Below, piece by piece: positions 26,230 through 35,583 of a stretch of DNA of 64,000 nucleotides. This stretch comes from Pedobacter sp. Leaf170 (GTDB lineage: Bacteria; Bacteroidota; Bacteroidia; Sphingobacteriales; Sphingobacteriaceae). Location of the stretch: contig NZ_CAKLBP010000003.1 of assembly GCF_920984665.1 (NCBI RefSeq), positions 186,001 through 250,000 of the forward strand. The letters run 5' to 3'. The notes beneath the pieces are model-generated. The model did no database searches and was not told the DNA's origin. It saw nothing but the letters and a program-made list of their open reading frames with translations. A program made the position numbers and the translations under genes. Each line of letters begins with the position of its first letter. The stretch's first letter is position 1.

Positions 26230-27144
26230 TTAAATATTAATACCAAGCTTTTTACTATCAATACGATTAGTAAAATTCCAAAGAACACCCTTTAAAACCC
26301 ATTTTATGAGGTCTTTTCTACCTTTTAATAAGTAAGTTATAATTTGCTTGCTACAGGCTATAAAAATATAATAAATAGTAAATAATAAAGTATTCAAAAA
26401 ACCGGTATTTCTACGGATAAACAGCATCCTGTTCCTTGTCATAAAATAAGTTTTAATAGCGCTCTCTTTACCAACACTCATAGATTCTTTGTGGTAAATT
26501 TTAGCTTTCCCAGTAAACCAGATTTTTTTACCCGACTTTTTGAATTTTTCACACCAATCTAACTCTTCATAATAAAGAAAAAATTCATCTGCCATTAATC
26601 CTACAAGTTGCAGATCCGCTTTACGGCACATCATGGCGGCACCATGGCAAAATCCGGTTGAGCGGCTATCATTATCGAATTGACCGTTATCGACCTCCAT
26701 ACTACCTATACCACTATTTCTACAGGTTAAATAATTCATATCTGTAAAACCAGCGTATTGAATAATACTTGGTGCATCATGGTATAAAATTAATGGAGAG
26801 AGAAGACCAATTTCTGGCTTTTGTTCCATTTCATTTACCATAGCATCAATAAAGCCATCTGTGATCTCGGTGTCATTGTTAAGAAGTAAAAGGTAATCTC
26901 CGTTAGCAGCATCAATACCTAAATTGTTACCTCCGGCAAAACCCAAATTTTTATCTGAACGGATATACACCAGCTCAGGATAAACATCTTTGTATTCAGT
27001 TTGGTGCTGCAGGGAGCTTCCATTATCAACAAAAATTAACTCAACTTTACATTTTTTGGAGGGATATTCTATTAAAGATTTTAAAAATTCTAAGTTAACC
27101 TGGTGCTGATTAAAGTTAACGGTAATAATAGAGACATACTTCAT
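26230..27144 (-). CDS. glycosyltransferase family 2 (rhamnosyltransferase-like)
   Basis: The 304-residue protein has the GT2 start VSIITVNFNQ, IFVDNGSS, the LLLNNDTEI metal-binding motif and FFLYYEELDWCEKFKKSGKKI, the pattern of WbbL-like rhamnosyltransferases. A C-terminal hydrophobic stretch (about 250-275) probably associates with the membrane. It is the first of two minus-strand GT genes; the next one starts 8 bp later. Donor specificity is not certain. Confidence 0.88.
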   Translation of the reverse strand: MKYVSIITVNFNQHQVNLEFLKSLIEYPSKKCKVELIFVDNGSSLQHQTEYKDVYPELVYIRSDKNLGFAGGNNLGIDAANGDYLLLLNNDTEITDGFIDAMVNEMEQKPEIGLLSPLILYHDAPSIIQYAGFTDMNYLTCRNSGIGSMEVDNGQFDNDSRSTGFCHGAAMMCRKADLQLVGLMADEFFLYYEELDWCEKFKKSGKKIWFTGKAKIYHKESMSVGKESAIKTYFMTRNRMLFIRRNTGFLNTLLFTIYYIFIACSKQIITYLLKGRKDLIKWVLKGVLWNFTNRIDSKKLGINI

Positions 27145-27308
27145 TTATTGTAAAAGTAAATATTAGATATTTCATATCATAAGATATACAGTTTTATTAT
27201 TTCTAAACTCAATCTTATATTAGTGAATATTGTAACCTGAGTATCTTAAAAACTACACTAAGAATCAATTTATCGTATAATATTCGGGCTTTTTACGCTT
27301 AAAATTTA

Positions 27309-27316
27309 TACATTTG
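27309..27316 (+). promoter_or_regulatory. candidate -7 box for the plus-strand polysaccharide block
   Basis: TACATTTG fits the TAnnTTTG element and lies 90 nt before the first gene of a ten-gene plus-strand run. The -33 side is unconvincing. Confidence 0.35.
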
Positions 27317-27405
27317 AGGGGGTTAAAGTTTCTCATCAAATCTTCACCTAAATTAAATTTAAGAGTGCTCTAAATTTAATTACAATATCATACCGAAAAA
27401 ACTTT

Positions 27406-28278
27406 ATGCGGGTAGCTCATCTAATTTTAACGTACACAGATCCGAAACAAACTGAAAGAATGATTAAAAATATGGAGCACAAAGACTTCGATTTTTACAT
27501 TCACGTGGATAAAAAATTCGACATTAACCCTCATCTATTTTTAAAAAGTATACCTAACGTATATTTTATTAATAACAGAGTTGATGTAAGATGGGCTGGC
27601 TATAATACAGTTAAGGCTACTTTTGAGTGTATTAAAGAAATTGTGGATACAGGAATTAAATATGAATTTATCAATTTTCTAAGTGGACAAGATTATCCTT
27701 TGAAACCAGCCGAGGAGATGATGTCATTTTTCAAAGAGAATATTGGGAAAGAATTTTTAAGCTACCGGGATATTAAAAATGATTGGAAAGAAGGCTTAAT
27801 AAGGATGGAAAAATATTTTTTTTCAAATCACACCTTTAAAGGAAAAAGTACGCTTGAAAATATCGTAAATTACATAATGCCAAAAAGGAAAATACCATAT
27901 AATCTTCATCCTTACGGTAAATCGATGTTTTGGATGCTGAGCCCTGAGGTTGCAATGTACGTTGTAAACAAAGTTGAACAAGATAAAAAACTTATAAACT
28001 TTTTCTCACTGTGCTGGGCAAGCGATGAGTTTGTTTTTCAAACAATATTGCTTAACTCAGCTTACAAGGATAAAATTATAAATAATAATTATCGTTACAT
28101 AGATTGGTCATTAGGTGGCGCAAATCCTAAAACTTTAGATGAATCTGATTTTGAAAAAATCATGAAATCAGAAATGCTTTTTATCCGTAAAGTTAATCAA
28201 AATGTAAGCGGTAAATTATTAGATATGATCGACGCAAAATTATTAACACTTCTCACATTTTTTACATGGGCCATATAA
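27406..28278 (+). CDS. GT14 (core-2/I-branching type) glycosyltransferase
   Basis: The 290-residue protein belongs to the branch family of beta-1,6-N-acetylglucosaminyltransferase-like enzymes: MRVAHLILTYTDPKQ, FYIHVDKK, FINFLSGQDYPL, FWMLSPEVAMYV and CWASDEFVFQTI. Bacterial members act in polysaccharide loci; the actual sugar is not known. It opens a ten-gene plus-strand run and overlaps the next gene by 13 bp. A paralogue of the same family lies at 36628-37476. Confidence 0.9.
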   Translation: MRVAHLILTYTDPKQTERMIKNMEHKDFDFYIHVDKKFDINPHLFLKSIPNVYFINNRVDVRWAGYNTVKATFECIKEIVDTGIKYEFINFLSGQDYPLKPAEEMMSFFKENIGKEFLSYRDIKNDWKEGLIRMEKYFFSNHTFKGKSTLENIVNYIMPKRKIPYNLHPYGKSMFWMLSPEVAMYVVNKVEQDKKLINFFSLCWASDEFVFQTILLNSAYKDKIINNNYRYIDWSLGGANPKTLDESDFEKIMKSEMLFIRKVNQNVSGKLLDMIDAKLLTLLTFFTWAI

Positions 28279-28640
28279 TTAACCTCACAACTTTTAAAGA
28301 TACCCGCGGAATTTTAACTGTTTTAGATAAGGTAGTTGATTTCGAAATCAAGCGGCTTTTTTACATATATGCAGTAGATGATTCTGCCCGTGGCGGACAT
28401 AGACATCATAATACTTATCAGGCGGCCATTTGCATTCAGGGTTCCTGCAAAATTTCTAATAATGACGGCGAAAAAAGAGAAGTTTTTGATTTAAACTCAC
28501 CTGAAAAATGTTTGATTTTAGAACCTAGAGACTGGCATGTGATGCATGATTTTTCTCCTGATGCAATTTTATTAGTGTTGGCTTCTACAGCCTTTGATCC
28601 TAAAGACTACATATATGAGCCATATCAGAATACCCTATGA
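28266..28640 (+). CDS. FdtA/QdtA-type sugar 3,4-ketoisomerase (cupin)
   Basis: The 124-residue cupin has DTRGILTVLD at the start, the histidine-rich GGHRHHNTYQAAICIQGSC and ILEPRDWHVM, as in FdtA/QdtA. These isomerise TDP-4-keto-6-deoxyglucose to the 3-keto sugar ahead of a 3-aminotransferase. The next gene, overlapping it, is exactly such an aminotransferase, which supports the assignment. The product of the pair would be a 3-amino-3,6-dideoxyhexose nucleotide. No RmlA or RmlB gene is in the window. Confidence 0.88.
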   Translation: MGHIINLTTFKDTRGILTVLDKVVDFEIKRLFYIYAVDDSARGGHRHHNTYQAAICIQGSCKISNNDGEKREVFDLNSPEKCLILEPRDWHVMHDFSPDAILLVLASTAFDPKDYIYEPYQNTL

Positions 28641-29712
28641 AAACCTAAAACTGCTTAATAAGCCATTTGAAAGTGCTTTTAAAGACAAGTTTAACGATTT
28701 TCTTAATAGTGGATGGTATATTTTAGGTAATGAGGTTGCAGAATTTGAAAAAGAATTTGCAAACTACCACAATGAAAAATATGTTGTTGGTGTTGCCAAC
28801 GGATTAGATGCCCTTATTCTATCCTTAAAATGTTGCAATTTTAAAAAAGGTGATGAAGTAATTGTTCCATCGAATACCTATATCGCTAGTATTCTTTCCA
28901 TTTTACAATGCGATTTAATTCCCGTATTTGTTGAGCCAAGAATTGATACTTATAACATTGACCCAGAAAAAATTAAAGAAGCTATAACCAGTAAAACCAT
29001 TGCTATTATGGTGGTTCACCTATACGGGCAATGCTGTGAGATGTTACCAATACAACAAATTGCTGATAATCATAATTTAAAAATTATTGAAGATTGTGCT
29101 CAGGCACATGGCGCCAAATATCAAAATCAATTGGCTGGTACCTTTGGTCAATTTGGTTGTTTCAGCTTTTATCCAACCAAAAACTTGGGTGCACTGGGTG
29201 ATGCAGGTGCTATCATTTGCAAATCAGAAGATGATTACATTAAACTCAAACAGTTAAGAAATTACGGTTCAGAGAAAAAATATCATAACGGAATAATCGG
29301 TTATAACTCTAGATTAGATGAAGTTCAGGCATCATTTTTAAGAGTTAAACTTCCTCACTTAGATGGCATCAATAATCATAAAAGAAAACTTGCAGAATTA
29401 TATCAAAACAATTTAACACAAAAATTCGTTAAACCAATAATTGACAAAAATTTTCATAACGTTTATCACATTTATAACATTAGGCATCCAGAGCGAGACA
29501 GATTAAAGAAATATCTATTTGAGCACGATGTTGATACTGAAATCCATTATCCGGTTGCTCCGAATAAACAGAAAGCGTTAATAAATTTTAACAGTTTATC
29601 TTACCCGATTTCTGAAAAAATACATGCAACAACATTAAGCTTACCTTGCTCTTTTGCCCATACTGAAGAAGACATTTTGAAAGTAATTGAAATTTTAAAC
29701 GAATTTAATTAA
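28615..29712 (+). CDS. DegT/DnrJ/EryC1 sugar aminotransferase (FdtB-like)
   Basis: I choose ATG 28615 (MSHIRIPYENLKLL), which overlaps the ketoisomerase gene by 26 bp; a start 21 nt further upstream is less likely. The PLP enzyme has GVANGLDALILSL, DCAQAHGAKY, the PLP Lys in FYPTKNLGALGDAGAI and RNYGS...GYNSRLDEVQA. Following an FdtA-like isomerase, it should aminate C3 of a dTDP-3-keto-6-deoxyhexose. Confidence 0.92.
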   Translation: MSHIRIPYENLKLLNKPFESAFKDKFNDFLNSGWYILGNEVAEFEKEFANYHNEKYVVGVANGLDALILSLKCCNFKKGDEVIVPSNTYIASILSILQCDLIPVFVEPRIDTYNIDPEKIKEAITSKTIAIMVVHLYGQCCEMLPIQQIADNHNLKIIEDCAQAHGAKYQNQLAGTFGQFGCFSFYPTKNLGALGDAGAIICKSEDDYIKLKQLRNYGSEKKYHNGIIGYNSRLDEVQASFLRVKLPHLDGINNHKRKLAELYQNNLTQKFVKPIIDKNFHNVYHIYNIRHPERDRLKKYLFEHDVDTEIHYPVAPNKQKALINFNSLSYPISEKIHATTLSLPCSFAHTEEDILKVIEILNEFN

Positions 29713-29721
29713 AAATTTACT

Positions 29722-30540
29722 ATGCATTATCTTCTTAAAGAGTTTGCCCCGCCCATCATAAATACTTTACGCTGGTATAGCTTTAAATACGGATGGAAAG
29801 GCAATTATAGCTCATTTGATGAGGCGCAGAAGAAATGTAAAGGTTATGATGAAAATCATATTCTAAACAGAATAATTGAAACAACTCAAAAGGTTAGAGA
29901 TAATGAAGCTGTTTATGAAAGAGATGGTTTAATTTATGATGAAATTTCTGTTAATCACCATCTTTTAAGCACACTTTTGCTAATTGCATCAAGAAATAAC
30001 AACAAACTTACTTTGATTGATTTTGGCGGTTCCCTTGGAACATCCTATTATCAAAATATAAACTATTTAAATCATTTAACAGAACTAAATTGGTGTATTA
30101 TAGAGCAAGAAAATTATGTTAAAATTGGGAAAGAGCAATTCGAAAACGAGCATGTAAAATTCTATTATACACTGGAAGAATGTCTTGCATCAAATTCTAA
30201 TCCTGATCTATTATTACTATCAAGTTCATTACAGTACATCAAAAATCCATATAATCTTTTACAACATATTCAATCATTTAATGTACCATATTTGATGTTA
30301 GATTTGGTTGGCTACAATCCTGATGAAGTGGATAGAATAACAATTCAGAATGTACCTCCGGTTTTTTATGGCATTGAAGCTTCATACCCTTGTACATTTT
30401 TTAGTAAGCATAAGTTAGAAGCGCAATTAAATACAAATTATAGTAAGGAATTTGAATTTATTTCTGAGCCTCAAAAATATTATATCAATCTTAAACCTTT
30501 CAGATATGAAGGTTCATTATGGAAATTAAAATCATCCTAA
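29722..30540 (+). CDS. TIGR04325-type putative methyltransferase
   Basis: The 272-residue protein fits the putative methyltransferase family seen in polysaccharide loci: an N-terminal YGWKGNYSSFDEAQK, a nucleotide-binding loop LIDFGGSLGTSYYQN and DLLLLSSSLQYIKNPYNLL. The glycine loop and following acidic residue agree with a SAM-binding Rossmann fold. The substrate is unknown; a sugar or a lipid-linked intermediate is likely from context. It lies 9 bp after the aminotransferase gene. Confidence 0.8.
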   Translation: MHYLLKEFAPPIINTLRWYSFKYGWKGNYSSFDEAQKKCKGYDENHILNRIIETTQKVRDNEAVYERDGLIYDEISVNHHLLSTLLLIASRNNNKLTLIDFGGSLGTSYYQNINYLNHLTELNWCIIEQENYVKIGKEQFENEHVKFYYTLEECLASNSNPDLLLLSSSLQYIKNPYNLLQHIQSFNVPYLMLDLVGYNPDEVDRITIQNVPPVFYGIEASYPCTFFSKHKLEAQLNTNYSKEFEFISEPQKYYINLKPFRYEGSLWKLKSS

Positions 30541-30571
30541 ATCATTCCAAATAAATCCAAATCATCCTAAA
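30529..30571. repeat. short degenerate direct repeat
   Basis: AAATCATCCTAAA occurs at 30529-30541 and 30559-30571, with a diverged copy between them (AAATCATTCCAAA). The array spans the stop of the methyltransferase gene and the gap before the ABC gene and looks like replication slippage. Confidence 0.6.
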
Positions 30572-30585
30572 ACATCCAATAATTA

Positions 30586-32400
30586 ATGATAGATTCTTTT
30601 GCCCAAAAGTTTAAAAAGCTAAAAACCAATCTTAATATTAAGCGCACATTAGGACTTGTTTGGTCAGTAGCACCAAAATCGACAGTAATATCTATTTCTA
30701 TGGTTATTGTTGAGAGTGCTTTATTTTTCTGCTCCCTTTACTTTTTAAAAATTTTAATTGATAAGCTTGCTAAAGTAGATGTTCAAAATGGTAAAGATAT
30801 TTTCATTTATGTTTTATTAGCCGCCATTTCTGCTGTTCTTTATGCTGTTTCCAAGTCAATTTCAGCATATACCACAGAAATTCAAGCAGCTAAAGTATCA
30901 GAATTTATCGATGATAAAATTCATGAAAGTGCAATCAAATTAGATCTATCATTTTATGAAAGTCCGGCGTATTTTGATATTCTTAAAAGAGCTAAAGAAG
31001 CCGGCCCAGAACGCCCAAATGCTGTAGTAACCAATTTAATAGAAACCCTAAAAAATTTAATGATGCTTTTGGCATTAGGTTCTGTGATATTATCTATCGA
31101 TTGGTTTCTATTCCCCTTACTTGTTCTTTTTGTGCTCCCTACAATGTTAGTTCGAATCAAATTTGCAGAAAAATTACATAGTTGGAGAATGAAGCAAACA
31201 TCTTTGGAGCGGAAATCTGTTTATTTGAGTGGCTTAATAACCTCAGATACTTCGGCCAAAGATGTTCGAAGCTTACGTATTGGAGATTACCTTAGAAAAC
31301 TATATTTAAACATTCGATTAATGCTGTTATCAGAAAAACTGACAATAAGCAAAAAGAGTATGTTAAATGAAATTGTAACCACGATTTTAGCCACAACAGG
31401 TTTTTTTGCATGTGTAGGTTATATTGCTAACGGAGTTATAACAGGCAAAACAAGTGTCGGTGATATTACATTATTTCTAGTAGTTTTTCCTCAATCTTTT
31501 AATCACTTGCAAGCTTTAGCAGCCTGTATATCAAAACTATATCAAAATAATATATTTGTTACCAGCATCTTTGATTTATTTGATTTAAAGCCCGTTATAA
31601 CTGATAAGGCTAATACAATAGCTATTCCAAAAGAGGCAACAAATATTTTGGTTAACAATGTTTCTTTTACCTACCCTCATGGAAAAAAGCCAGTTTTAAA
31701 GAATATTAACATCAATATTCCAAGTGGCAAAATAATTGCTATTGTTGGCCTGAATGGTGCAGGAAAAACAACTCTTATAAAACTTTTATCACGACTTTAT
31801 GACCCAACTCAAGGTTCAATCGATATAAATAATATCAATATCAAAAACTTTAGCTTAAATGATTATCACAAAGAGGTAAGCGTTGTTTACCAGGATTTTG
31901 GAAGGTATAATTTTTCTGCCGAGGATAACATTAAGTTTGGGAACATAGATGCAGAACATGATAAAATTAAAATTATTGAAGCTGCAAAAAACTCCGGAGC
32001 AGATTTATACATAAATAATTTTCCTGATGGTTATCAAACTATGATGGGAAGATTATTTGATGATGGACATGAAGTGAGTATTGGCCAATGGCAGAAATTA
32101 GCAATTGCCCGTGCTTTGTACAGCCCTGCTCGCCTTTTAATATTAGACGAGGCAACAAGTGCTTTAGATGCTTTTTCAGAACGAGAATTTTTCCAGTCTT
32201 TACGAACTAGAATAGGTGACCGGGCAGCTTTAATAATTAGCCACAGGGTTTCTGCAGTAGAACATGCAGATTACATATATGTTATTTCTGAAGGCGAGAT
32301 AAAACAAGAAGGTTCTCACAATAAATTGATAAATGAAGAAGGAGATTATGCCCTATTGTTTAAAAAAGATATTGATACTAAAAATCAAAAGAAAAACTAA
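30586..32400 (+). CDS. ABC exporter, fused permease and ATPase
   Basis: The 604-residue protein has an N-terminal six-helix exporter domain (about 25-320) and an ATPase domain with Walker A GLNGAGKTTL, a Q loop in VVYQDFGRYNF, a signature VSIGQ that departs from LSGGQ, Walker B LLILDEATSAL and switch His in ISHRVS. Such half-transporters dimerise and export lipids, peptides or glycans. In this setting it may move a glycolipid or, as inference, the product of the upstream NRPS locus. It is followed 10 bp later by a methyltransferase gene. Confidence 0.92.
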   Translation: MIDSFAQKFKKLKTNLNIKRTLGLVWSVAPKSTVISISMVIVESALFFCSLYFLKILIDKLAKVDVQNGKDIFIYVLLAAISAVLYAVSKSISAYTTEIQAAKVSEFIDDKIHESAIKLDLSFYESPAYFDILKRAKEAGPERPNAVVTNLIETLKNLMMLLALGSVILSIDWFLFPLLVLFVLPTMLVRIKFAEKLHSWRMKQTSLERKSVYLSGLITSDTSAKDVRSLRIGDYLRKLYLNIRLMLLSEKLTISKKSMLNEIVTTILATTGFFACVGYIANGVITGKTSVGDITLFLVVFPQSFNHLQALAACISKLYQNNIFVTSIFDLFDLKPVITDKANTIAIPKEATNILVNNVSFTYPHGKKPVLKNININIPSGKIIAIVGLNGAGKTTLIKLLSRLYDPTQGSIDINNINIKNFSLNDYHKEVSVVYQDFGRYNFSAEDNIKFGNIDAEHDKIKIIEAAKNSGADLYINNFPDGYQTMMGRLFDDGHEVSIGQWQKLAIARALYSPARLLILDEATSALDAFSEREFFQSLRTRIGDRAALIISHRVSAVEHADYIYVISEGEIKQEGSHNKLINEEGDYALLFKKDIDTKNQKKN

Positions 32401-32410
32401 CTAACGAGAA

Positions 32411-33316
32411 ATGAAAAAAGAAGACCTTTGGCAGATATACGATAATGGTTATGCTAGCGATTACAATGAAAGATACTTACTAAATCCTTTCTCGAAAGTT
32501 AGTTCGGATACGGAGGTTAATGTTTTTAAAAAACTTATTAATAAACAAACCGCTTGGCTAGATTTAGGTTGTGGAACTGGTTATTTTTTAAGTTTATTTC
32601 CACAAATAAAAAGAGCTGGATTAGATATTTCACCGAAAATGCTTGAGATTGCTAAGGTCGCAAATCCTGATGCTGAATTTTTTAAAGAAGGTGATTTTAG
32701 AGTTGATGTACCAGAATGGCATAATAAATGGTCGTTAATAAGTTGTATGTGGGGCGCTTATTGCTACGTAAATTGTGTTAAGGAAGTAGAAAGTGTTGTA
32801 AGCAATATAATATCATGGAATAGTGAAGGTGGAAATGTATTTTTACCAATTGTTGATTTGGAGGATGTTAGGCCAAATGTTACGATTCCTTATGAAATGC
32901 AAATCGATGTATTTGGCGGAAAATTAGATTTAACTAGTGTAACATGGTCATGGTTAGAGGCTGGTACAGGAATATTTCACGAACATTTAGTATCGCCGCA
33001 TATCGAACATTTTATCAAGTTGTTTCAACCATATTATGATGAGATAGAAATCATAAGGTATCCTCCTTATATGCAAGGTTGGGTATCAAGAAAAGCGATA
33101 CTTGCAAAATCAAAAAGAAAGATTGCAGATTTTACAAATCTTGGAAAAGTTGTATGGCAAGAAATACCAGAACCTGCAGTAGTAGACCCAAATATGCAAT
33201 TTGTGAGTCCGTTAGCCGGAATTACAAACAAAAATTTGCTTAAAGAATTCTTGTATAGAATAAAATCAGGAATTTTTCTTCGAGGATTAAAAAACAGAAT
33301 TAAATATAAATACTAA
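32411..33316 (+). CDS. class I SAM-dependent methyltransferase
   Basis: The 301-residue protein contains a classic SAM site WLDLGCGTGYFLSLF (near residue 55) and LDISPKMLEIAK, within a Rossmann methyltransferase domain of about 200 residues. The C-terminal 90 residues are basic and may bind the membrane or an acceptor. Methylation of a sugar or a glycan end is the likely role from context. The gene is part of the plus-strand run. Confidence 0.85.
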   Translation: MKKEDLWQIYDNGYASDYNERYLLNPFSKVSSDTEVNVFKKLINKQTAWLDLGCGTGYFLSLFPQIKRAGLDISPKMLEIAKVANPDAEFFKEGDFRVDVPEWHNKWSLISCMWGAYCYVNCVKEVESVVSNIISWNSEGGNVFLPIVDLEDVRPNVTIPYEMQIDVFGGKLDLTSVTWSWLEAGTGIFHEHLVSPHIEHFIKLFQPYYDEIEIIRYPPYMQGWVSRKAILAKSKRKIADFTNLGKVVWQEIPEPAVVDPNMQFVSPLAGITNKNLLKEFLYRIKSGIFLRGLKNRIKYKY

Positions 33317-33330
33317 TCAACCTAATAAGA

Positions 33331-34524
33331 GTGGTTAACAGCAACAATAGAATTAAAAAATTAGTAATTATCACGGCCTGTCTTGATGATTGGGGAGGAA
33401 GTGAAGAGCTCTGGGCAAAAAGTATTCCTCATTTTAAATCTAATGGAGTTGATAATGTTATTCTTTATAAAAACCGTGTTAACAAACAGCATCCACAATT
33501 TAAAAATCTCATTAAAGAAGGTTTACAAATTAGGGAGTTTGATGGGAAATTAAAAAGGCTCAAATCAATAACTGCGAAGGTAGGTCATGTAATTGGTAGA
33601 ATTGCTGATAAATTGGGTATTGCGGAATTTAGCTGGAATAAATCTGCGAAGAATATATCTAATTTTTTAGCAAAAGACAGTCCCGATTTTGCCATTATTT
33701 CTCAAGGTATAAATTTTGATGGTTTGAGCTTTGCCTACGAATGTTTAAAGCAAAACATACCATATATTATTGTTGCGCACAAGGCAGTTGAGTTTTATTG
33801 GCCTAGCCAAGGTGACAGAAATTATATGAAGCAAACATTGCTAAAGGCAAAAAAATGTTTATTCGTTTCAAAACATAATTTAAAAATAACCGAAGAGCAA
33901 TTTGGGGTTAGATTACCCAATAGCGAAATTATTTTAAATCCGGTAAAAACAGAAGTTAACCCGCTACCTTATCCAACAAATAATGAAATTATAAAGTTAG
34001 CCTGCGTTGGTAGGCTTTTTGTAATTGATAAGGGTCAGGATATTTTATTGAGGATTTTAAACTCGCCTAAATGGCGGGAAAGGAATTTATCCATAACGTT
34101 TTTAGGAAAAGGTCCGGATGAACAGGGGCTTAAAGACATGGCCGAATTATTCGGTTTACGCAATATTTATTTTAAGGGTTATACAGATGACATTCGGGAA
34201 ATTTGGAAGGAACATCATGCCTTGATTTTACCTTCCCGAAGTGAGGGGCTTCCATTAACCATCATCGAAGCGATGTCTTTCGGCAGACCAACAATAGCAT
34301 CAAATGCTGGTGGAAATGCTGAAATTATTCAAGATGGTATAACTGGATTTATTGGAGAGGGTGATGAATATTCATTTGATTTAGCAATGGAAAAGGCATG
34401 GCAACGATCATCTGAATGGGAAGATATTGGTAGAAAAGCTGCAGAATATATTAAACAGGTTTTGCCTCCAAACCCAGAAAAGATTTTTGCAGACCTAGTG
34501 TTAAAGAGTTTGAAAACGGATTAA
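33331..34524 (+). CDS. glycosyltransferase family 4
   Basis: The 397-residue protein begins at GTG 33331; no nearby ATG is in frame. The C-terminal half has the GT4 pattern: KLACVGRLFVIDKGQDIL, ITFLGKGPDEQGL, LILPSRSEGLPLTIIEAMSFGRPTIAS and AGGNAEII. It is a GT-B retaining enzyme acting in the cytoplasm on a lipid-linked acceptor; donor unknown. The stop codon shares its last base with the ATG of the next gene, so translation is coupled. Confidence 0.9.
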   Translation: MVNSNNRIKKLVIITACLDDWGGSEELWAKSIPHFKSNGVDNVILYKNRVNKQHPQFKNLIKEGLQIREFDGKLKRLKSITAKVGHVIGRIADKLGIAEFSWNKSAKNISNFLAKDSPDFAIISQGINFDGLSFAYECLKQNIPYIIVAHKAVEFYWPSQGDRNYMKQTLLKAKKCLFVSKHNLKITEEQFGVRLPNSEIILNPVKTEVNPLPYPTNNEIIKLACVGRLFVIDKGQDILLRILNSPKWRERNLSITFLGKGPDEQGLKDMAELFGLRNIYFKGYTDDIREIWKEHHALILPSRSEGLPLTIIEAMSFGRPTIASNAGGNAEIIQDGITGFIGEGDEYSFDLAMEKAWQRSSEWEDIGRKAAEYIKQVLPPNPEKIFADLVLKSLKTD

Positions 34525-35534
34525 TGAAACTGCTAAAATTTACCAGATACAACGAATGGTGGGAATATAAATTAATTCCAATATTAAGTGTAGGCTACAG
34601 TACAACATTATTCTATAATTTGGAAGTTGAAGAGACAATACTATTTATTCTGAAAGTTTTACTGGCTGTAATTTTTGGGGCAGTTTATGTTAGTATAATT
34701 AATGATTTGGCTGATATAAAAGAAGATCAAATTGCTGGCAAAAAAAACAGAATGGCAACCATGTCAAAATTAGGTAGAACCCTTGTAGTTTTATTGAGTT
34801 TGATAATTGGTATATTCTTCGGTTACAATATCTGGCCAGATACGCTTTCATTGATATTCTTCACGCTATCCTATGTGGTATTTTCGGCCTATTCTCTTCC
34901 TCCATTTAGATTTAAAAAATCTGGTTTTATCGGTGTTTTATGTGATGCAAGCGGCGCTCACCTATTTCCATCTTTATTAATGAGTGCTCACATCCCCTTT
35001 GCAATTGGACATAAACAAAATATATTTTGGATGATTTCTATTGCTTTATGGGCATTATTTTATGGCATTAGAGGAATTTTGGTGCATCAATTTCATGATA
35101 GAGAAAACGACCTGATTAGTAAAACAACAACCTATGCAACCTCGGTAAATCCGCTCAACTTCCGTAAAACAGAATATTTTATTTTAGGAATTGAGATGAT
35201 TGGTACAATTTTAATATTATATAATATTTTAAATCTATACATAGCGCTAGCAGTTTTTGCGTATATATTGTTAACCCTTGGCAGATATTCTATATTAAAA
35301 TACCAAACTGGTTTAATAATTATCCCTACAAATAAGCCGTCTCAATTATTATTAAATGATTTGTATTTAGTTTTTATGCCACTTGCCGTATTATTAAGTT
35401 TATCTCTACATAACAAATTCGGTTGGTTAATGTTAATCTTACATATCATATTGTTTCCGAAAAATATTTGGATAGTTATTAAAGACTTTAAACTAATAAC
35501 AAAACAGATTATTAATAATAAACTTAAAGCATAG
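34524..35534 (+). CDS. UbiA-superfamily prenyltransferase
   Basis: The 336-residue integral membrane protein has the two Asp-rich motifs of UbiA enzymes: NDLADIKEDQIAGKKNR (near residue 66) and HDRENDLISKTT (near 192), with about eight or nine membrane segments. UbiA enzymes transfer prenyl groups or use polyprenyl phosphate as acceptor. The substrate is unclear, and its place among glycosyltransferases and methyltransferases is unusual. It is translationally coupled to the GT4 gene upstream and may supply or use a lipid-linked sugar (inference). Confidence 0.85.
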   Translation: MKLLKFTRYNEWWEYKLIPILSVGYSTTLFYNLEVEETILFILKVLLAVIFGAVYVSIINDLADIKEDQIAGKKNRMATMSKLGRTLVVLLSLIIGIFFGYNIWPDTLSLIFFTLSYVVFSAYSLPPFRFKKSGFIGVLCDASGAHLFPSLLMSAHIPFAIGHKQNIFWMISIALWALFYGIRGILVHQFHDRENDLISKTTTYATSVNPLNFRKTEYFILGIEMIGTILILYNILNLYIALAVFAYILLTLGRYSILKYQTGLIIIPTNKPSQLLLNDLYLVFMPLAVLLSLSLHNKFGWLMLILHIILFPKNIWIVIKDFKLITKQIINNKLKA

Positions 35535-35583
35535 AAGCACACATATTATACTTACTTTTGAATACCTTGAAAAGCATACCAAA

